Positions 33,568 to 42,343 of a stretch of 64,000 nucleotides of DNA are shown here, one piece after another (the stretch's first letter is position 1; each line of letters begins with the position of its first letter). Position numbers and translations under genes: made by a program. Under the pieces are notes generated by a model that did no database searches, had not been told where the DNA came from, and saw only the letters and a program-made list of their open reading frames with translations. Origin of the DNA: JARBUG01 sp035628915 (GTDB taxonomy: Bacteria; Bacillota; Sulfobacillia; Symbiobacteriales; Symbiobacteriaceae); contig DASPIW010000026.1 of assembly GCA_035628915.1 (NCBI GenBank), positions 50,654 through 114,653 of the forward strand, read 5' to 3'.

Positions 33568-33602
33568 AACGGCCCGCCCCCAATCCACGGGGGCGGGCCG
33601 TT
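33568..33602. terminator. Terminator between floT and the dikinase gene
   Basis: ACGGCCCGCCCCC pairs with GGGGGCGGGCCGT around AATCCAC, then TTCTCCTATT; it lies between convergent genes. Confidence 0.8.
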
Positions 33603-33605
33603 CTC

Positions 33606-36158
33606 CTATTCGTCCAAAGGAATCACCTGACCGGATTCGCCGTCTACGCGAACCCGCTGCCCTGTCTTCAGCCGTTCAGTGGCACCAGCCACCGCCACCA
33701 CGGCCGGAATACCATACTCCCGGGCCACCACCGAGCCGTGCGACATGACGCCGCCGACTTCCATGACCAGGGCGCCCGCCGCCAGGAAGAGCGGCGTCCA
33801 CGCAGGGTCGGTGCCCGGCGCCACCAGGACTTCACCCGGCTCCAGCGTCGCCGTGGTCGGATCAAAGACGACCCGCACCCGCCCTTCATAAACGCCCGGC
33901 GAGGTCGCAAGGCCTGGCAGGGCTCCCTTCACAGCCGCGGCGGCGCCGTAGAACGTTACGCCCTCGCTGGTCATGAGCCGGGGCACCACACGCCGGCCCA
34001 ACTCCCGCCGGTATTGAGCGCGGGCCTCAGCCGCCAGAGCCCGCAGGTCGGCGGTGGGGTCGGTCAGGTGCTTCATACGCAGGTAGAAGACGTCGCCGGC
34101 ATCGTCCAACCGTCCGGCAGCCACCAGCTCCTCGCCGGCGCCTCGAATAACCTGCCGGAAAATGTCGATCGCCCGGACAAAGTAGAACTTGGGCACTTCC
34201 CGCAGGCCGGCCAGCTGCCGGATCCGGCGGACCGCGAACCGGGTGAACGCCCCCCGCAGGGCTCCCTTCTCCCGCCTCACGCGGGCAACGAGCGCCGCCC
34301 CGCCCTGCTCCGCAGCGGCGGCGCCGGCGGCGAAGTGCGCCTCGGCATCCGCCTCGGCGCCCTGGGCCAAGTAGGTCCGCAGGACATTAAGCACATGCTC
34401 AGGCTCCTCGCGCCACCTGGGCATGCCCAGGTCGATCTCCCGCACGCCCCGGTGGCCATATTTGGCCAGGAACGCCCGGACTTTGGGATGATCCGCCGTA
34501 GGCTCACCTTCAAGTTCCCGCGACAGGTGCCACAGCGCCAGGTCCATCTCCGTGGTGGGGTTGAAAGGCAGCGACCGCAGCACGGGCTGCAGGCCGGAGC
34601 TGTCGCCCAGCCACTGCTGCAGCTTGTGCTCCAGCAGGAACCGCAGGCCAATGGCCGGAAACATGAGCGCCCCCATGCCGGCGAGGTTCCGGAACATGCC
34701 CTCCACTTCGGCATACAGGAATTGCAGCCGAGCTTCCACACCCGTCAAACGGCGCGCCCGCTCCTCCAGTGCGCACGCGTACGACTCGAGCTCCGCCAGC
34801 ACCCGGCGGCGAGCCGAATCAGGGGCAAAGGCCACTTGCAGCACCCGGCCCAGCACGAACGGCACCATCGCCGGCTTGGGCTTGAGCGGCAGCGGCCCCG
34901 GCACGGGGTCCAATCGCCGCTCCCGGGCCACGAGGCCCTCCAGGGCGGTCGCCATCTGCCGATCGATGATCTTCGGGGGAATCTGAATCAACTTGTGGGT
35001 CCTGGGGTGCCGCAGGGCCCGGGTCACATCCACATAGATCCGCAGGTGCGCTTCCGCCGTGGCCGGCGCCGGCACGCCGGGCTTGATCTGGTGCCCCCAG
35101 AACCGGCCCACCCCGGCCGCAAACTGCTTGAAGAAGTCGATGCCCATGGGCGTAAAGGGTTCGGTAAACCCCTGAATGTAGTTAACAGAGAAGTAGAGCC
35201 TCAGTCCGGCCTCGGGCGGTGGAGCCGGCTGGGGCAGGGGGAACAGCGTGGTGACGGGGCGCGACTGGACCAGATAGAACTGCCCGCCGGCCAGCGCCCA
35301 CTCAATATCCTGCGGCTCGCCGTAATACTCTGCCACGCGGCGCCCCAGGGCCGTCAGTTCCGTCACCTGCGGTTCCGTCAGACACGCCACCGCCTGCCGC
35401 TCTTGCGGCACCGGTGCCAGCTCAGTGCCGCCCGGCACCCGTATGGTCATGACGGCCTTGCGGCTCAGTTCCGCCTCCACAACAGCGCCATCGGCGGCCC
35501 TGACCACCCAGTGGTCCGGGGTGACCTGGCCGCTGACCACCGCCTCGCCCAGACCCCACGCGCCGTCGATCACCATTTGCAGCCGATGCCCGGTCACCGG
35601 GTTCACCGTGAACAGCACACCGGCGGCATCCGCATGCACCTGCCGCTGAATCACGACGGCCAGGGAGAGATCGCCCGGAGCGATGCCCTGGCGGGCCCGA
35701 TAGCTGATGGCTCTTGGCGTCCAAAGGGACGACCAGCAGCGCCGGACCGCTTCCAGCACCGCCGGCTCCCCTTCGATATTCAGATACGTCTCCTGCTGGC
35801 CCGCGAACGAAGCGCCGGGCAGGTCCTCCGCCGTGGCCGACGACCTGACCGCCACCACACCTCCGCCGAGCCGTCGGTAGGCGTCAATGACCGCTGATGC
35901 CACTTCGGCCGGTATCTCCCGGTGCTCGAACAGGGCCCGAATGGCTGGCGAGGCGCTCTCGCCCTGCGCAGCCAGGCGTTCAATCTCCGGCTGCAGTCCG
36001 TTTGCGCCCACGAAGCCGCGATATGCGGCCGTAAGCAGCACAAACCCGGGCGGCACAGGCAACCCGGCCCTGGTCATCTCCCCCAGATTGGCCCCCTTGC
36101 CGCCCGCCAGTGCCAACCCATGCCGATCGAGGTCGCCAAACCAGCGTACTAACCCCAT
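33606..36158 (-). CDS. Rifampin-phosphotransferase-like dikinase
   Basis: An 850-residue protein of the PEP-synthase/PPDK superfamily. Residues 1-~320 are the ATP-grasp nucleotide domain (LAGGKGANLGEMTRAGLPVP, VAVRSSATAEDLPGASFAGQ). A middle region (~360-740) includes LRLYFSVNYIQGFTEPFTPM. The C-terminal swivelling domain carries catalytic H807 in GGVMSHGSVVAREYGIPAVV, and the protein ends 43 residues later. The PEP-binding TIM barrel of PEP synthase is absent. This ATP domain, unique middle and terminal His domain match rifampin phosphotransferases (RPH), which inactivate rifamycins; the substrate here is unproven. ATG 36158 follows GGGAGG. Confidence 0.75.
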   Translation of the reverse strand: MGLVRWFGDLDRHGLALAGGKGANLGEMTRAGLPVPPGFVLLTAAYRGFVGANGLQPEIERLAAQGESASPAIRALFEHREIPAEVASAVIDAYRRLGGGVVAVRSSATAEDLPGASFAGQQETYLNIEGEPAVLEAVRRCWSSLWTPRAISYRARQGIAPGDLSLAVVIQRQVHADAAGVLFTVNPVTGHRLQMVIDGAWGLGEAVVSGQVTPDHWVVRAADGAVVEAELSRKAVMTIRVPGGTELAPVPQERQAVACLTEPQVTELTALGRRVAEYYGEPQDIEWALAGGQFYLVQSRPVTTLFPLPQPAPPPEAGLRLYFSVNYIQGFTEPFTPMGIDFFKQFAAGVGRFWGHQIKPGVPAPATAEAHLRIYVDVTRALRHPRTHKLIQIPPKIIDRQMATALEGLVARERRLDPVPGPLPLKPKPAMVPFVLGRVLQVAFAPDSARRRVLAELESYACALEERARRLTGVEARLQFLYAEVEGMFRNLAGMGALMFPAIGLRFLLEHKLQQWLGDSSGLQPVLRSLPFNPTTEMDLALWHLSRELEGEPTADHPKVRAFLAKYGHRGVREIDLGMPRWREEPEHVLNVLRTYLAQGAEADAEAHFAAGAAAAEQGGAALVARVRREKGALRGAFTRFAVRRIRQLAGLREVPKFYFVRAIDIFRQVIRGAGEELVAAGRLDDAGDVFYLRMKHLTDPTADLRALAAEARAQYRRELGRRVVPRLMTSEGVTFYGAAAAVKGALPGLATSPGVYEGRVRVVFDPTTATLEPGEVLVAPGTDPAWTPLFLAAGALVMEVGGVMSHGSVVAREYGIPAVVAVAGATERLKTGQRVRVDGESGQVIPLDE

Positions 36159-36295
36159 GACCGTGCCTCCCTGTGCGTTCCTAAGCGCATGAATTATGCG
36201 AGCGCTATCGTGTTTCCTTCGTATTCCGGAGAATGGGGGCACGCTATGCAGGAATGCTAATGAAATGACACCAGCGGGAGGCCGGCGGTACCACC

Positions 36296-38887
36296 GTGAC
36301 GATTCACTGCGATCACTACAAGAACGATAACGAACCCCTGCATCGGTGGGTCTCCCCGGCAGGTTGGTACTGCGAGACCCAGGCACTGGCGGAAAGGTCG
36401 GGAACGTGGCCCCGCATCCGTGCCGCTTACATGGAGAGCAGGCGGACCATCCTCGCCGTCCTCAGCCACCCCATCGAGCTTACGGAGGCCACGAGCGGTT
36501 TCCGGACTACCCCTCCGCTCCGGATTGACAGCGTCAAGGATGCCCACCATGCCGATGCGGGTCTGATTGGCTACGAGTTCATCAACGCAGGCAGGCAGGT
36601 CCGGTTCGTACTGGAGCCCGGGCGCCTGGGCCTGCCACGCGACGACCAGGGCGACAGCCACATCTATATCTCGGGCACGTTCAATGACTGGAGCAACACG
36701 GCAGCGGGAGCCTTTGCAGCGCTGCCGGACTGGAAAATGCAGTTCAATGCGGCCGCCCACCGCTACGAACTGACCGTTCCCGTGGGCACCGAGCCGGGGC
36801 TTGTGCCCGCCCACGGCGCCGAGTTCAAGTTCACACGTGACCACAGCGGCGGACAGGACTGGTACCCCCTCCGGAATATCAAGATGGTCCAGGGCAGCCC
36901 TACCGGCAAGGGCACATCTGAAGTGCTGATTGCGCTGGCAGAGGATGCTGACGTGGCATGCGCGTACATGCTGCATCATCCGAAATTGAGAGCCACGGCC
37001 ATTGTAAAGCGGGACGTCTTGACCGACCCGGCCTTTGTTTATCACGGCGACGACCTGGGGCACACCTACGGTCCATCTGCGACCCGCTTTCGCCTCTGGG
37101 CCCCGACCGCCGCCGATGTAAGGGTGCTCCTGTACAGCACCCCGGAAGGCGGCAGGCCGGTCGGCACCGTCCAACTTGCGGCCGACCGGGGCGGCACCTG
37201 GTACGGCGAAAGCGACGGCGATTTGAAGAACCTGTACTACACCTTCCTGCTGGAAAGCGGCGGGAAGGTGGTGGAAGTAATGGACCCCTATGCCGTAGGC
37301 GCAGGGGTCAACGGCGACCGCGCACTGGTCGTCGACTGGCAGGAGACCAACCCGGAGGGCTTTGCGGCTCACCGGCGCCCGCCGTTCAGCGGTCGGGCGA
37401 CCGATGCTGTTCTCTACGAAATCCACGTCCGGGACATATCCACGGCTGCCAACTCGGGCATCCGGCACAAGGGCAAGTTCCTGGCGTTCACGGAAACCGG
37501 CACCACCGGCCCGGATGGTGTCAGTACGGGCATCGACCATATCAAGGAACTGGGCGTCACCCATGTCCATCTGCTGCCCGTGTTCGATTTCGGCTCCACC
37601 GACGAGCGACGGGACGACCAGTTCAATTGGGGCTACGACCCGAAGAACTTCAACGTGCCGGAAGGACACTACGCCACCGACCCGAACGGCACTGCCCGCA
37701 TCAAAGAGTTCAAGCAAATGGTCCGGGCATTCCACGAGGGCGGGCTGCGGGTTGTCATGGACGTGGTGTACAACCACACCATGGAAGGCGTCAGCCCGTT
37801 TGAAGCGATCGCGCCCACCTACTACTACCGGTATGACGCCACCGGGCGGCTCTCCAATGGGTCTGGCACGGGTAACGAGACTGCATCCGAACGCCCCATG
37901 ATGCGCAAGTACATCGTCGACTCCGTCAGGTTCTGGGCCAGGGAGTACAAGATTGACGGCTTCCGATTCGACCTGATGGGCCTGCACGACGTGGAGACCA
38001 TGAAAGCCGTGCGCGCCGCCCTTGACGCAATCGATCCGACGATCATCATCTACGGCGAGCCCTGGACGGGCGGCGCCAGCGCCCTGGACGCCGAACACCG
38101 CATCGCAAAAGGGAAGCAACAAGGGCTGAATATCGCTGTCTTCAACGATCATATCCGCAACGCCATTAAGGGTGATAATGATGGCGGCCTCAAGGGGTTC
38201 GCCACGGGCTCCGGCAGCCAGGTGATGAACATCATGCGCGGCGTGGTGGGCAGCATCGCATACAACCACTGGATTGAGGATTTCTGCCAAGAGCCCGGGG
38301 AGACGGTCAATTACGCCTCTGCACACGACAACCTGAGCTTGTGGGACAAAATCGCCAAGTCCAACCCTGCGGACAGCGAAGAAGAGCGGATCAGGATGGA
38401 CCTGCTGGCGCAGGCAATCGTCTTAACCTGCCAGGGTGTGCCGTTCCTCCATGGCGGCGAGGAGATGCTGCGGACCAAAGGCGGCAACCACAACTCCTAC
38501 AACGCTCCCGACTGGGTCAATCAACTCGATTGGAGCCGCAAGGCCAGGTACAGTCACGTTTTCCAGTACTACAAGCGCTTGATCGCCCTGCGCCGGGCAC
38601 ATTCGGCCTTCCGCCTCCCCACGGCCGAACAGATTCGCAGACACCTCAGTTTCTTGGATGAACTGCCCGCCAACACCGTGGCTTTCCGTCTGAAGGAGCA
38701 CGCCGGGGGGGACCCCTGGCGGGAGATCATCGTCATCTACAATCCGAACAGGCACGAGGTGCCCGTCACCCTGCCCGGAGGGGCGTGGAATGTGGCAGCC
38801 CGGGGTTGCATCATCGGCGGGGAGAGCGGTCAGGTGTATGACGTGGCCCGGGTCCCACCCATCTCCATGATGATGTTGTGGCAATAA
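36296..38887 (+). CDS. pulA: Type I pullulanase
   Basis: An 863-residue glycoside hydrolase family 13 enzyme that cuts alpha-1,6 branches in pullulan and glycogen. Hallmarks: the type I pullulanase motif FNWGYDPKNFNVPEG, DVVYNHT (region I), GFRFDLMG with the nucleophile aspartate, IIYGEPWTGG with the acid glutamate, and YASAHDNLSLWDK (region IV). N-terminal ~330 residues hold CBM-like and CBM48 modules (GPSATRFRLWAPTAADVRVL). No signal peptide, so it probably debranches intracellular glycogen. The GTG start at 36296 is uncertain, since GGGAGG is 14 bases away. Confidence 0.92.
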   Translation: MTIHCDHYKNDNEPLHRWVSPAGWYCETQALAERSGTWPRIRAAYMESRRTILAVLSHPIELTEATSGFRTTPPLRIDSVKDAHHADAGLIGYEFINAGRQVRFVLEPGRLGLPRDDQGDSHIYISGTFNDWSNTAAGAFAALPDWKMQFNAAAHRYELTVPVGTEPGLVPAHGAEFKFTRDHSGGQDWYPLRNIKMVQGSPTGKGTSEVLIALAEDADVACAYMLHHPKLRATAIVKRDVLTDPAFVYHGDDLGHTYGPSATRFRLWAPTAADVRVLLYSTPEGGRPVGTVQLAADRGGTWYGESDGDLKNLYYTFLLESGGKVVEVMDPYAVGAGVNGDRALVVDWQETNPEGFAAHRRPPFSGRATDAVLYEIHVRDISTAANSGIRHKGKFLAFTETGTTGPDGVSTGIDHIKELGVTHVHLLPVFDFGSTDERRDDQFNWGYDPKNFNVPEGHYATDPNGTARIKEFKQMVRAFHEGGLRVVMDVVYNHTMEGVSPFEAIAPTYYYRYDATGRLSNGSGTGNETASERPMMRKYIVDSVRFWAREYKIDGFRFDLMGLHDVETMKAVRAALDAIDPTIIIYGEPWTGGASALDAEHRIAKGKQQGLNIAVFNDHIRNAIKGDNDGGLKGFATGSGSQVMNIMRGVVGSIAYNHWIEDFCQEPGETVNYASAHDNLSLWDKIAKSNPADSEEERIRMDLLAQAIVLTCQGVPFLHGGEEMLRTKGGNHNSYNAPDWVNQLDWSRKARYSHVFQYYKRLIALRRAHSAFRLPTAEQIRRHLSFLDELPANTVAFRLKEHAGGDPWREIIVIYNPNRHEVPVTLPGGAWNVAARGCIIGGESGQVYDVARVPPISMMMLWQ

Positions 38888-38901
38888 ACGTTGGGAGGGG
38901 T

Positions 38902-39693
38902 CTATCGCTTCGATCTGGGGCCGTAATAGCGGGCCGCCCAGCGGCTGAGCCCGTCCAGGCCCGGAAAGAGCACCCGTTCGGTCACATTCGCCTGATCCAG
39001 ACGGTCGCGCACCTCCCGCTTGAGGCTGACGGGCACAATCACCTTCTTCCACAACTCCGGTCGTTCGGCCAGCCAAGCGTTTAGGCATCCGGTCGCCGTC
39101 GACATGATCGAGAACAATGCGTACTGGTTGACCATACGGGAGTCGAGTGACGGCGGCTCAAAAAATGCCACGAACTCGTCATTGGAGAGGGCCTCGAACT
39201 CCTCCAGGGTACTTGCGGCCCGATTCAGCATCTCCACGGTGAAGACCATGGAGCCTTCCTTCCGAAGCAGGCCCCGCAGCGGCGGCGGCAGATACTCGTT
39301 GGTGCAGGCCACATCGACCGACCAGACGGCACCGTCGGTGCTGAACTCCTCTTCCCCGTCGGTGACAAAATGCAGGGCCACAAGCGGCGAGTAGGTCCAG
39401 TCCAGCAGCCTGGTCGGCAATCCGTGGTGCTGCGCCACAGCCAGCAGGTTCCAGAGGGATTCGCCGGTAACGGCGTCCTGGCGGGCGTATTTCTTAAAGG
39501 CGCGCAGCAGGTGATTTTCCACTTTGATGAAGTCGCGCTGCGGTCTGGAGAGGCTCGGGCGGAGATCCCATGCCGCGTTGGGCAGGCCGCGGAAGATAGA
39601 TGTGGACCGGTAGCGGCCCAAATCCTCCTTCCACGAGTCGCCGAACAACTCGTCAGTCAGGTCGTTCCAGTCGCGGGCCACGTACTCAACCAC
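38902..39693 (-). CDS. FRG-domain protein
   Basis: A protein of about 263 residues whose N-terminal half is an FRG domain, named for the FRG motif: YRSTSIFRGLPNAAWDLRPS, then LLAVAQHHGLPTRLLDWTYS and PLVALHFVTDG. The C-terminal part continues with CTNEYLPPP and EPPSLDSRMVNQYALFS. FRG proteins occur in phages and bacteria and are often near defence or toxin genes; biochemical activity is not established. GTG 39693 is favoured by GGGGGGAG just upstream, but ATGs up to 39723 are possible. It is convergent with pulA and isolated from other defence genes. Confidence 0.8.
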   Translation of the reverse strand: MVEYVARDWNDLTDELFGDSWKEDLGRYRSTSIFRGLPNAAWDLRPSLSRPQRDFIKVENHLLRAFKKYARQDAVTGESLWNLLAVAQHHGLPTRLLDWTYSPLVALHFVTDGEEEFSTDGAVWSVDVACTNEYLPPPLRGLLRKEGSMVFTVEMLNRAASTLEEFEALSNDEFVAFFEPPSLDSRMVNQYALFSIMSTATGCLNAWLAERPELWKKVIVPVSLKREVRDRLDQANVTERVLFPGLDGLSRWAARYYGPRSKR

Positions 39694-39792
39694 GGCTCTC
39701 CCCCCATTGGCTCGCATCATCACTTCACCAAAGTTTTCGCTGAATCATCTGAGGAGTCCTCCATCGTAACCGCTGATGCGGAGGCGTGCGTG

Positions 39793-39822
39793 CGGAGGGC
39801 GCCCAATCCGGGGCGCCCTCCG
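39793..39822 (-). terminator. Terminator of the opine dehydrogenase unit
   Basis: CGGAGGGCGCCC pairs with GGGCGCCCTCCG around AATCCG close to the stop codon of the opine dehydrogenase gene. Confidence 0.7.
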
Positions 39823-39827
39823 TGTCA

Positions 39828-40889
39828 CTACAGGTTAAGCAGATCCAATATCTCGTGTAATGTCATACTGCCCAGGCCCAGACGCTGCAGAGTATAGCCC
39901 TGCTGCCGGAAATCCTGATCGTACAGCAGGTTTGCCAGGTCGATTGCCGCCGAACTGACCGGCACCTCCACCCCGGCCAGCTCCGCCATCGCCTCCAGCA
40001 AGACCAGCCCGCAGGGTACATCTTCCGTCACGTAGCGCTCCGGCACCGGGTAGGAATTCGGCGCAATCCGGCCGACCGACTCCGGCTGCCGCTTGCCCGC
40101 CGGGTAGGAACGGTGCAGGAACTCCGTCATGCCGGTGCCCTTCAGACTCAGACTCTCCAGCACCCGGAGCCGTTCAAAGTCCAGCTCTTCGATCAGCCGC
40201 TGAATGCGGGGCGTCTCCCATTCCTCCACCCGGGGCTGGCTGGCGGTGGGGCGCTCAAAGTAGGCGGCGTTTAGCAGGCAGGCGATCGGATGCGCCACCG
40301 GGTTCGGGTTGTTGAGCGCCACCTCCAACACGTTGGCGGCCGGGACCAGCTGGGGGTAGACGTCCCGGAGGAGCCTCAGCCAGGCGCCTGTGACGGAGTT
40401 CGGCATCGCCGCACCGTCGAGCGCGGCCTTTTCAGCTTTCAGCACCACCTTGCCCGGTGCGATGATGCGGCAGGCATAGGGAAAGCTTGTGACCTCACCG
40501 ACCAGCGTGTGCCGTCCGCCCGCCTGGTCGAGGGCCCGCCGGAAGAGCACGGAGCCGAAGTAGCCCGGGGCCAGCATGACGGCCTGTCCATCCTGCAGGT
40601 AAGGCGCCATCTGGGCAGCGAGGGTGCCGTGGGCATTAGCCACTGTGGCGACCAGTACGATTTCGGCGCCCGGGAGGGCCTCCGAGAGGACCGTCGTCAT
40701 CCGGGGAAGGGGGACACGGCCTTCCCAGGCCCCGGTCACCAGAATCTCCCCGGCGGAGCGCAGCACATCCAACGGCTCCGATGAGCGATTGTACAGGGTG
40801 ACGCGATGCCCTTTGTGCATCAGATCTGCCGCCATGGTCACGCCGCCGTTGCCCGCACCGATGATGGTCACATTACGAGTCACGTTCAT
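39828..40889 (-). CDS. NAD/NADP octopine/nopaline dehydrogenase family protein
   Basis: A 353-residue enzyme of the opine dehydrogenase type. The N-terminal Rossmann domain reads VTIIGAGNGGVTMAADLMHK with the NADP-friendly LYNRSSEPL after it. The C-terminal helical domain holds EVALNNPNPVAHPIACLLNA, the N-x-x-x-H-P region that carries the catalytic histidine. Such enzymes reductively condense an amino acid with a keto acid; some make opine metallophores (staphylopine, pseudopaline). Its start overlaps the end of the MFS gene by 17 bases, so the two form one operon. No nicotianamine-synthase-like gene is in the window. Confidence 0.85.
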   Translation of the reverse strand: MNVTRNVTIIGAGNGGVTMAADLMHKGHRVTLYNRSSEPLDVLRSAGEILVTGAWEGRVPLPRMTTVLSEALPGAEIVLVATVANAHGTLAAQMAPYLQDGQAVMLAPGYFGSVLFRRALDQAGGRHTLVGEVTSFPYACRIIAPGKVVLKAEKAALDGAAMPNSVTGAWLRLLRDVYPQLVPAANVLEVALNNPNPVAHPIACLLNAAYFERPTASQPRVEEWETPRIQRLIEELDFERLRVLESLSLKGTGMTEFLHRSYPAGKRQPESVGRIAPNSYPVPERYVTEDVPCGLVLLEAMAELAGVEVPVSSAAIDLANLLYDQDFRQQGYTLQRLGLGSMTLHEILDLLNL

Positions 40890-42051
40890 CAGCAGCCACT
40901 CCCTTTCGCAGTAATTGGAGGCCTGCGAGAGTCAGAAGCCCCAGAGCGGTAAACAGAAGCCAGGGGAGCCACGGGGCGGGCTCGCCCCAGCGGGTCCAGG
41001 CCCAGCCTCCTGCCACCTGGCCCAGGGCGCCGCCCACCCCGAAACTGAGCGCTGCGAAGCCGAAAGTGGAGCCGCGGCCGGAAGCGGGTGCCAGGGTGGA
41101 GACAAGCGCATCAATGGCAGGCTGGCCGAGCACAGCTGCCATCGCCAGCACCACCGTGGCCATCACCACGCCGCCGTAGTGCGGGAGGGCCGCCGGGATC
41201 GCCATCGCCCCGGCGGTCAGTCCATGTGCCAGCAGCAGGCGCTGCCACAGCCGCTCCGTGTGCAGCCTGGGCAGGAAGAGCAAGAGGGCCAGGCCGGTCA
41301 GGGCCGACAGGCTGAAGAGCATGCCCACTCCAGGATGGGCGCCCAGCAGGGCGGCGGCGAGTGGAATCAGCACCGACATTTGCTGCTGAATGGCCCAGTA
41401 GCCGCACAGGAGCACGACCAGCCAGGCGAGCCGGCGGTCCCGGACCTGCGCCAGCACCGACTCCCAGACGGGACCGGCGCCCGTGGGCTGCTGCTCGGGC
41501 AGCCAGAGCCGCACCGCTGCAGCCACCGCCAGAAAGAGCCCCGCCGCCAGGCAGGCTTTGGCGGGAAAGGCGCCGGCCGCTTCGCCCAGGAGCGGGCCCG
41601 CCACCTGCCCCAGCCTGTCCGCAATGGTCAGCCAGAGGAAGCGGGTGGGCAGGTCGGCGCCGCCGGGCGCCTCCGTGTAGGTGGCCTTGAAGGCCGCCCC
41701 GATCAGGCTGCCGCCGGCGCCCGAGAGCACAGCGGTGAGGACCAGCAGGCTGGCCGAGGTCACCGTGGCCATCAGGGCGAAGCCGGCGGTCCGCAGGAGC
41801 AGGCCTGTCAGCAGGGCCCGGCGGTAGCCCCAGCGGTCGGCCACGGCGCCGCTGACGGGCATGGTACCCTGCTGGCTGAGGAGCCGCACGGCGAGAATCA
41901 CGCCGGCCAGCGTACCCGAGTAGCCCAGGCTCATGATGCGTTCGGGCAGGTAAGGCATCAGCGCATAGAAGGCCGCCCAAATCGCCAGGTCGGAGCCGAG
42001 CAGCACCACCAGTGCGGGGCTGGCCACCCCGCCTCTTATGCCAGGGGTCAC
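40873..42051 (-). CDS. MFS transporter linked to the opine dehydrogenase
   Basis: A 392-residue protein with about 12 membrane helices. The MFS motif between helices 2 and 3 is present as PVSGAVADRWGYRRALLTG. The gene is first in the unit, and its last 17 bases overlap the opine dehydrogenase start. In opine-metallophore loci a similar MFS protein (CntE) exports the product, so export of an opine is the likely role. The upstream gap holds a 46-base interrupted dyad, ACCAGA (42092) to TCTGGT (42137), that could be an operator. Confidence 0.82.
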   Translation of the reverse strand: MTPGIRGGVASPALVVLLGSDLAIWAAFYALMPYLPERIMSLGYSGTLAGVILAVRLLSQQGTMPVSGAVADRWGYRRALLTGLLLRTAGFALMATVTSASLLVLTAVLSGAGGSLIGAAFKATYTEAPGGADLPTRFLWLTIADRLGQVAGPLLGEAAGAFPAKACLAAGLFLAVAAAVRLWLPEQQPTGAGPVWESVLAQVRDRRLAWLVVLLCGYWAIQQQMSVLIPLAAALLGAHPGVGMLFSLSALTGLALLLFLPRLHTERLWQRLLLAHGLTAGAMAIPAALPHYGGVVMATVVLAMAAVLGQPAIDALVSTLAPASGRGSTFGFAALSFGVGGALGQVAGGWAWTRWGEPAPWLPWLLFTALGLLTLAGLQLLRKGVAADERDS

Positions 42052-42293
42052 TTGCCATCACCTCCAATTACCGCTTCGTCTTGATAATAATACCAGAAGT
42101 AATATTTGCGCATGATGTGATTGTCCTAATATCTGGTGGGACAGGAAGCGGATGGTGACGGCAACGGACATTCCTCTGCGCTGGGCTAAACGGCTCCGGG
42201 GGTGCGCAAGACTGCCGACTATGGCGGCGGCGGCGGTAGGACCCGGCGGCGCCAGACGTGGGACTTTCGCCCTGTCGCGGGCCGGGCGCCCGC

Positions 42294-42326
42294 GAAAAAA
42301 CCCCTGCCGGTCGCACCGGCAGGGGT
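42294..42326 (-). terminator. argD terminator
   Basis: CCCCTGCCGGT pairs with ACCGGCAGGGG around CGC; on the minus strand it is followed by TTTTTTCGC. Confidence 0.85.
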
Positions 42327-42343
42327 GATTCGATCTATAGGTG

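Noticed and set aside
31596..33569. 657-codon minus-strand frame opposite flotillin, and similar long frames opposite carB, the dikinase and pullulanase
   Set aside because: All mirror well-identified genes; high GC third positions keep antisense frames open.
33606..36158. Calling this gene phosphoenolpyruvate synthase (ppsA)
   Set aside because: The protein ends just after the phospho-histidine domain and lacks the PEP-binding barrel; its middle region fits rifampin-phosphotransferase-like proteins better.
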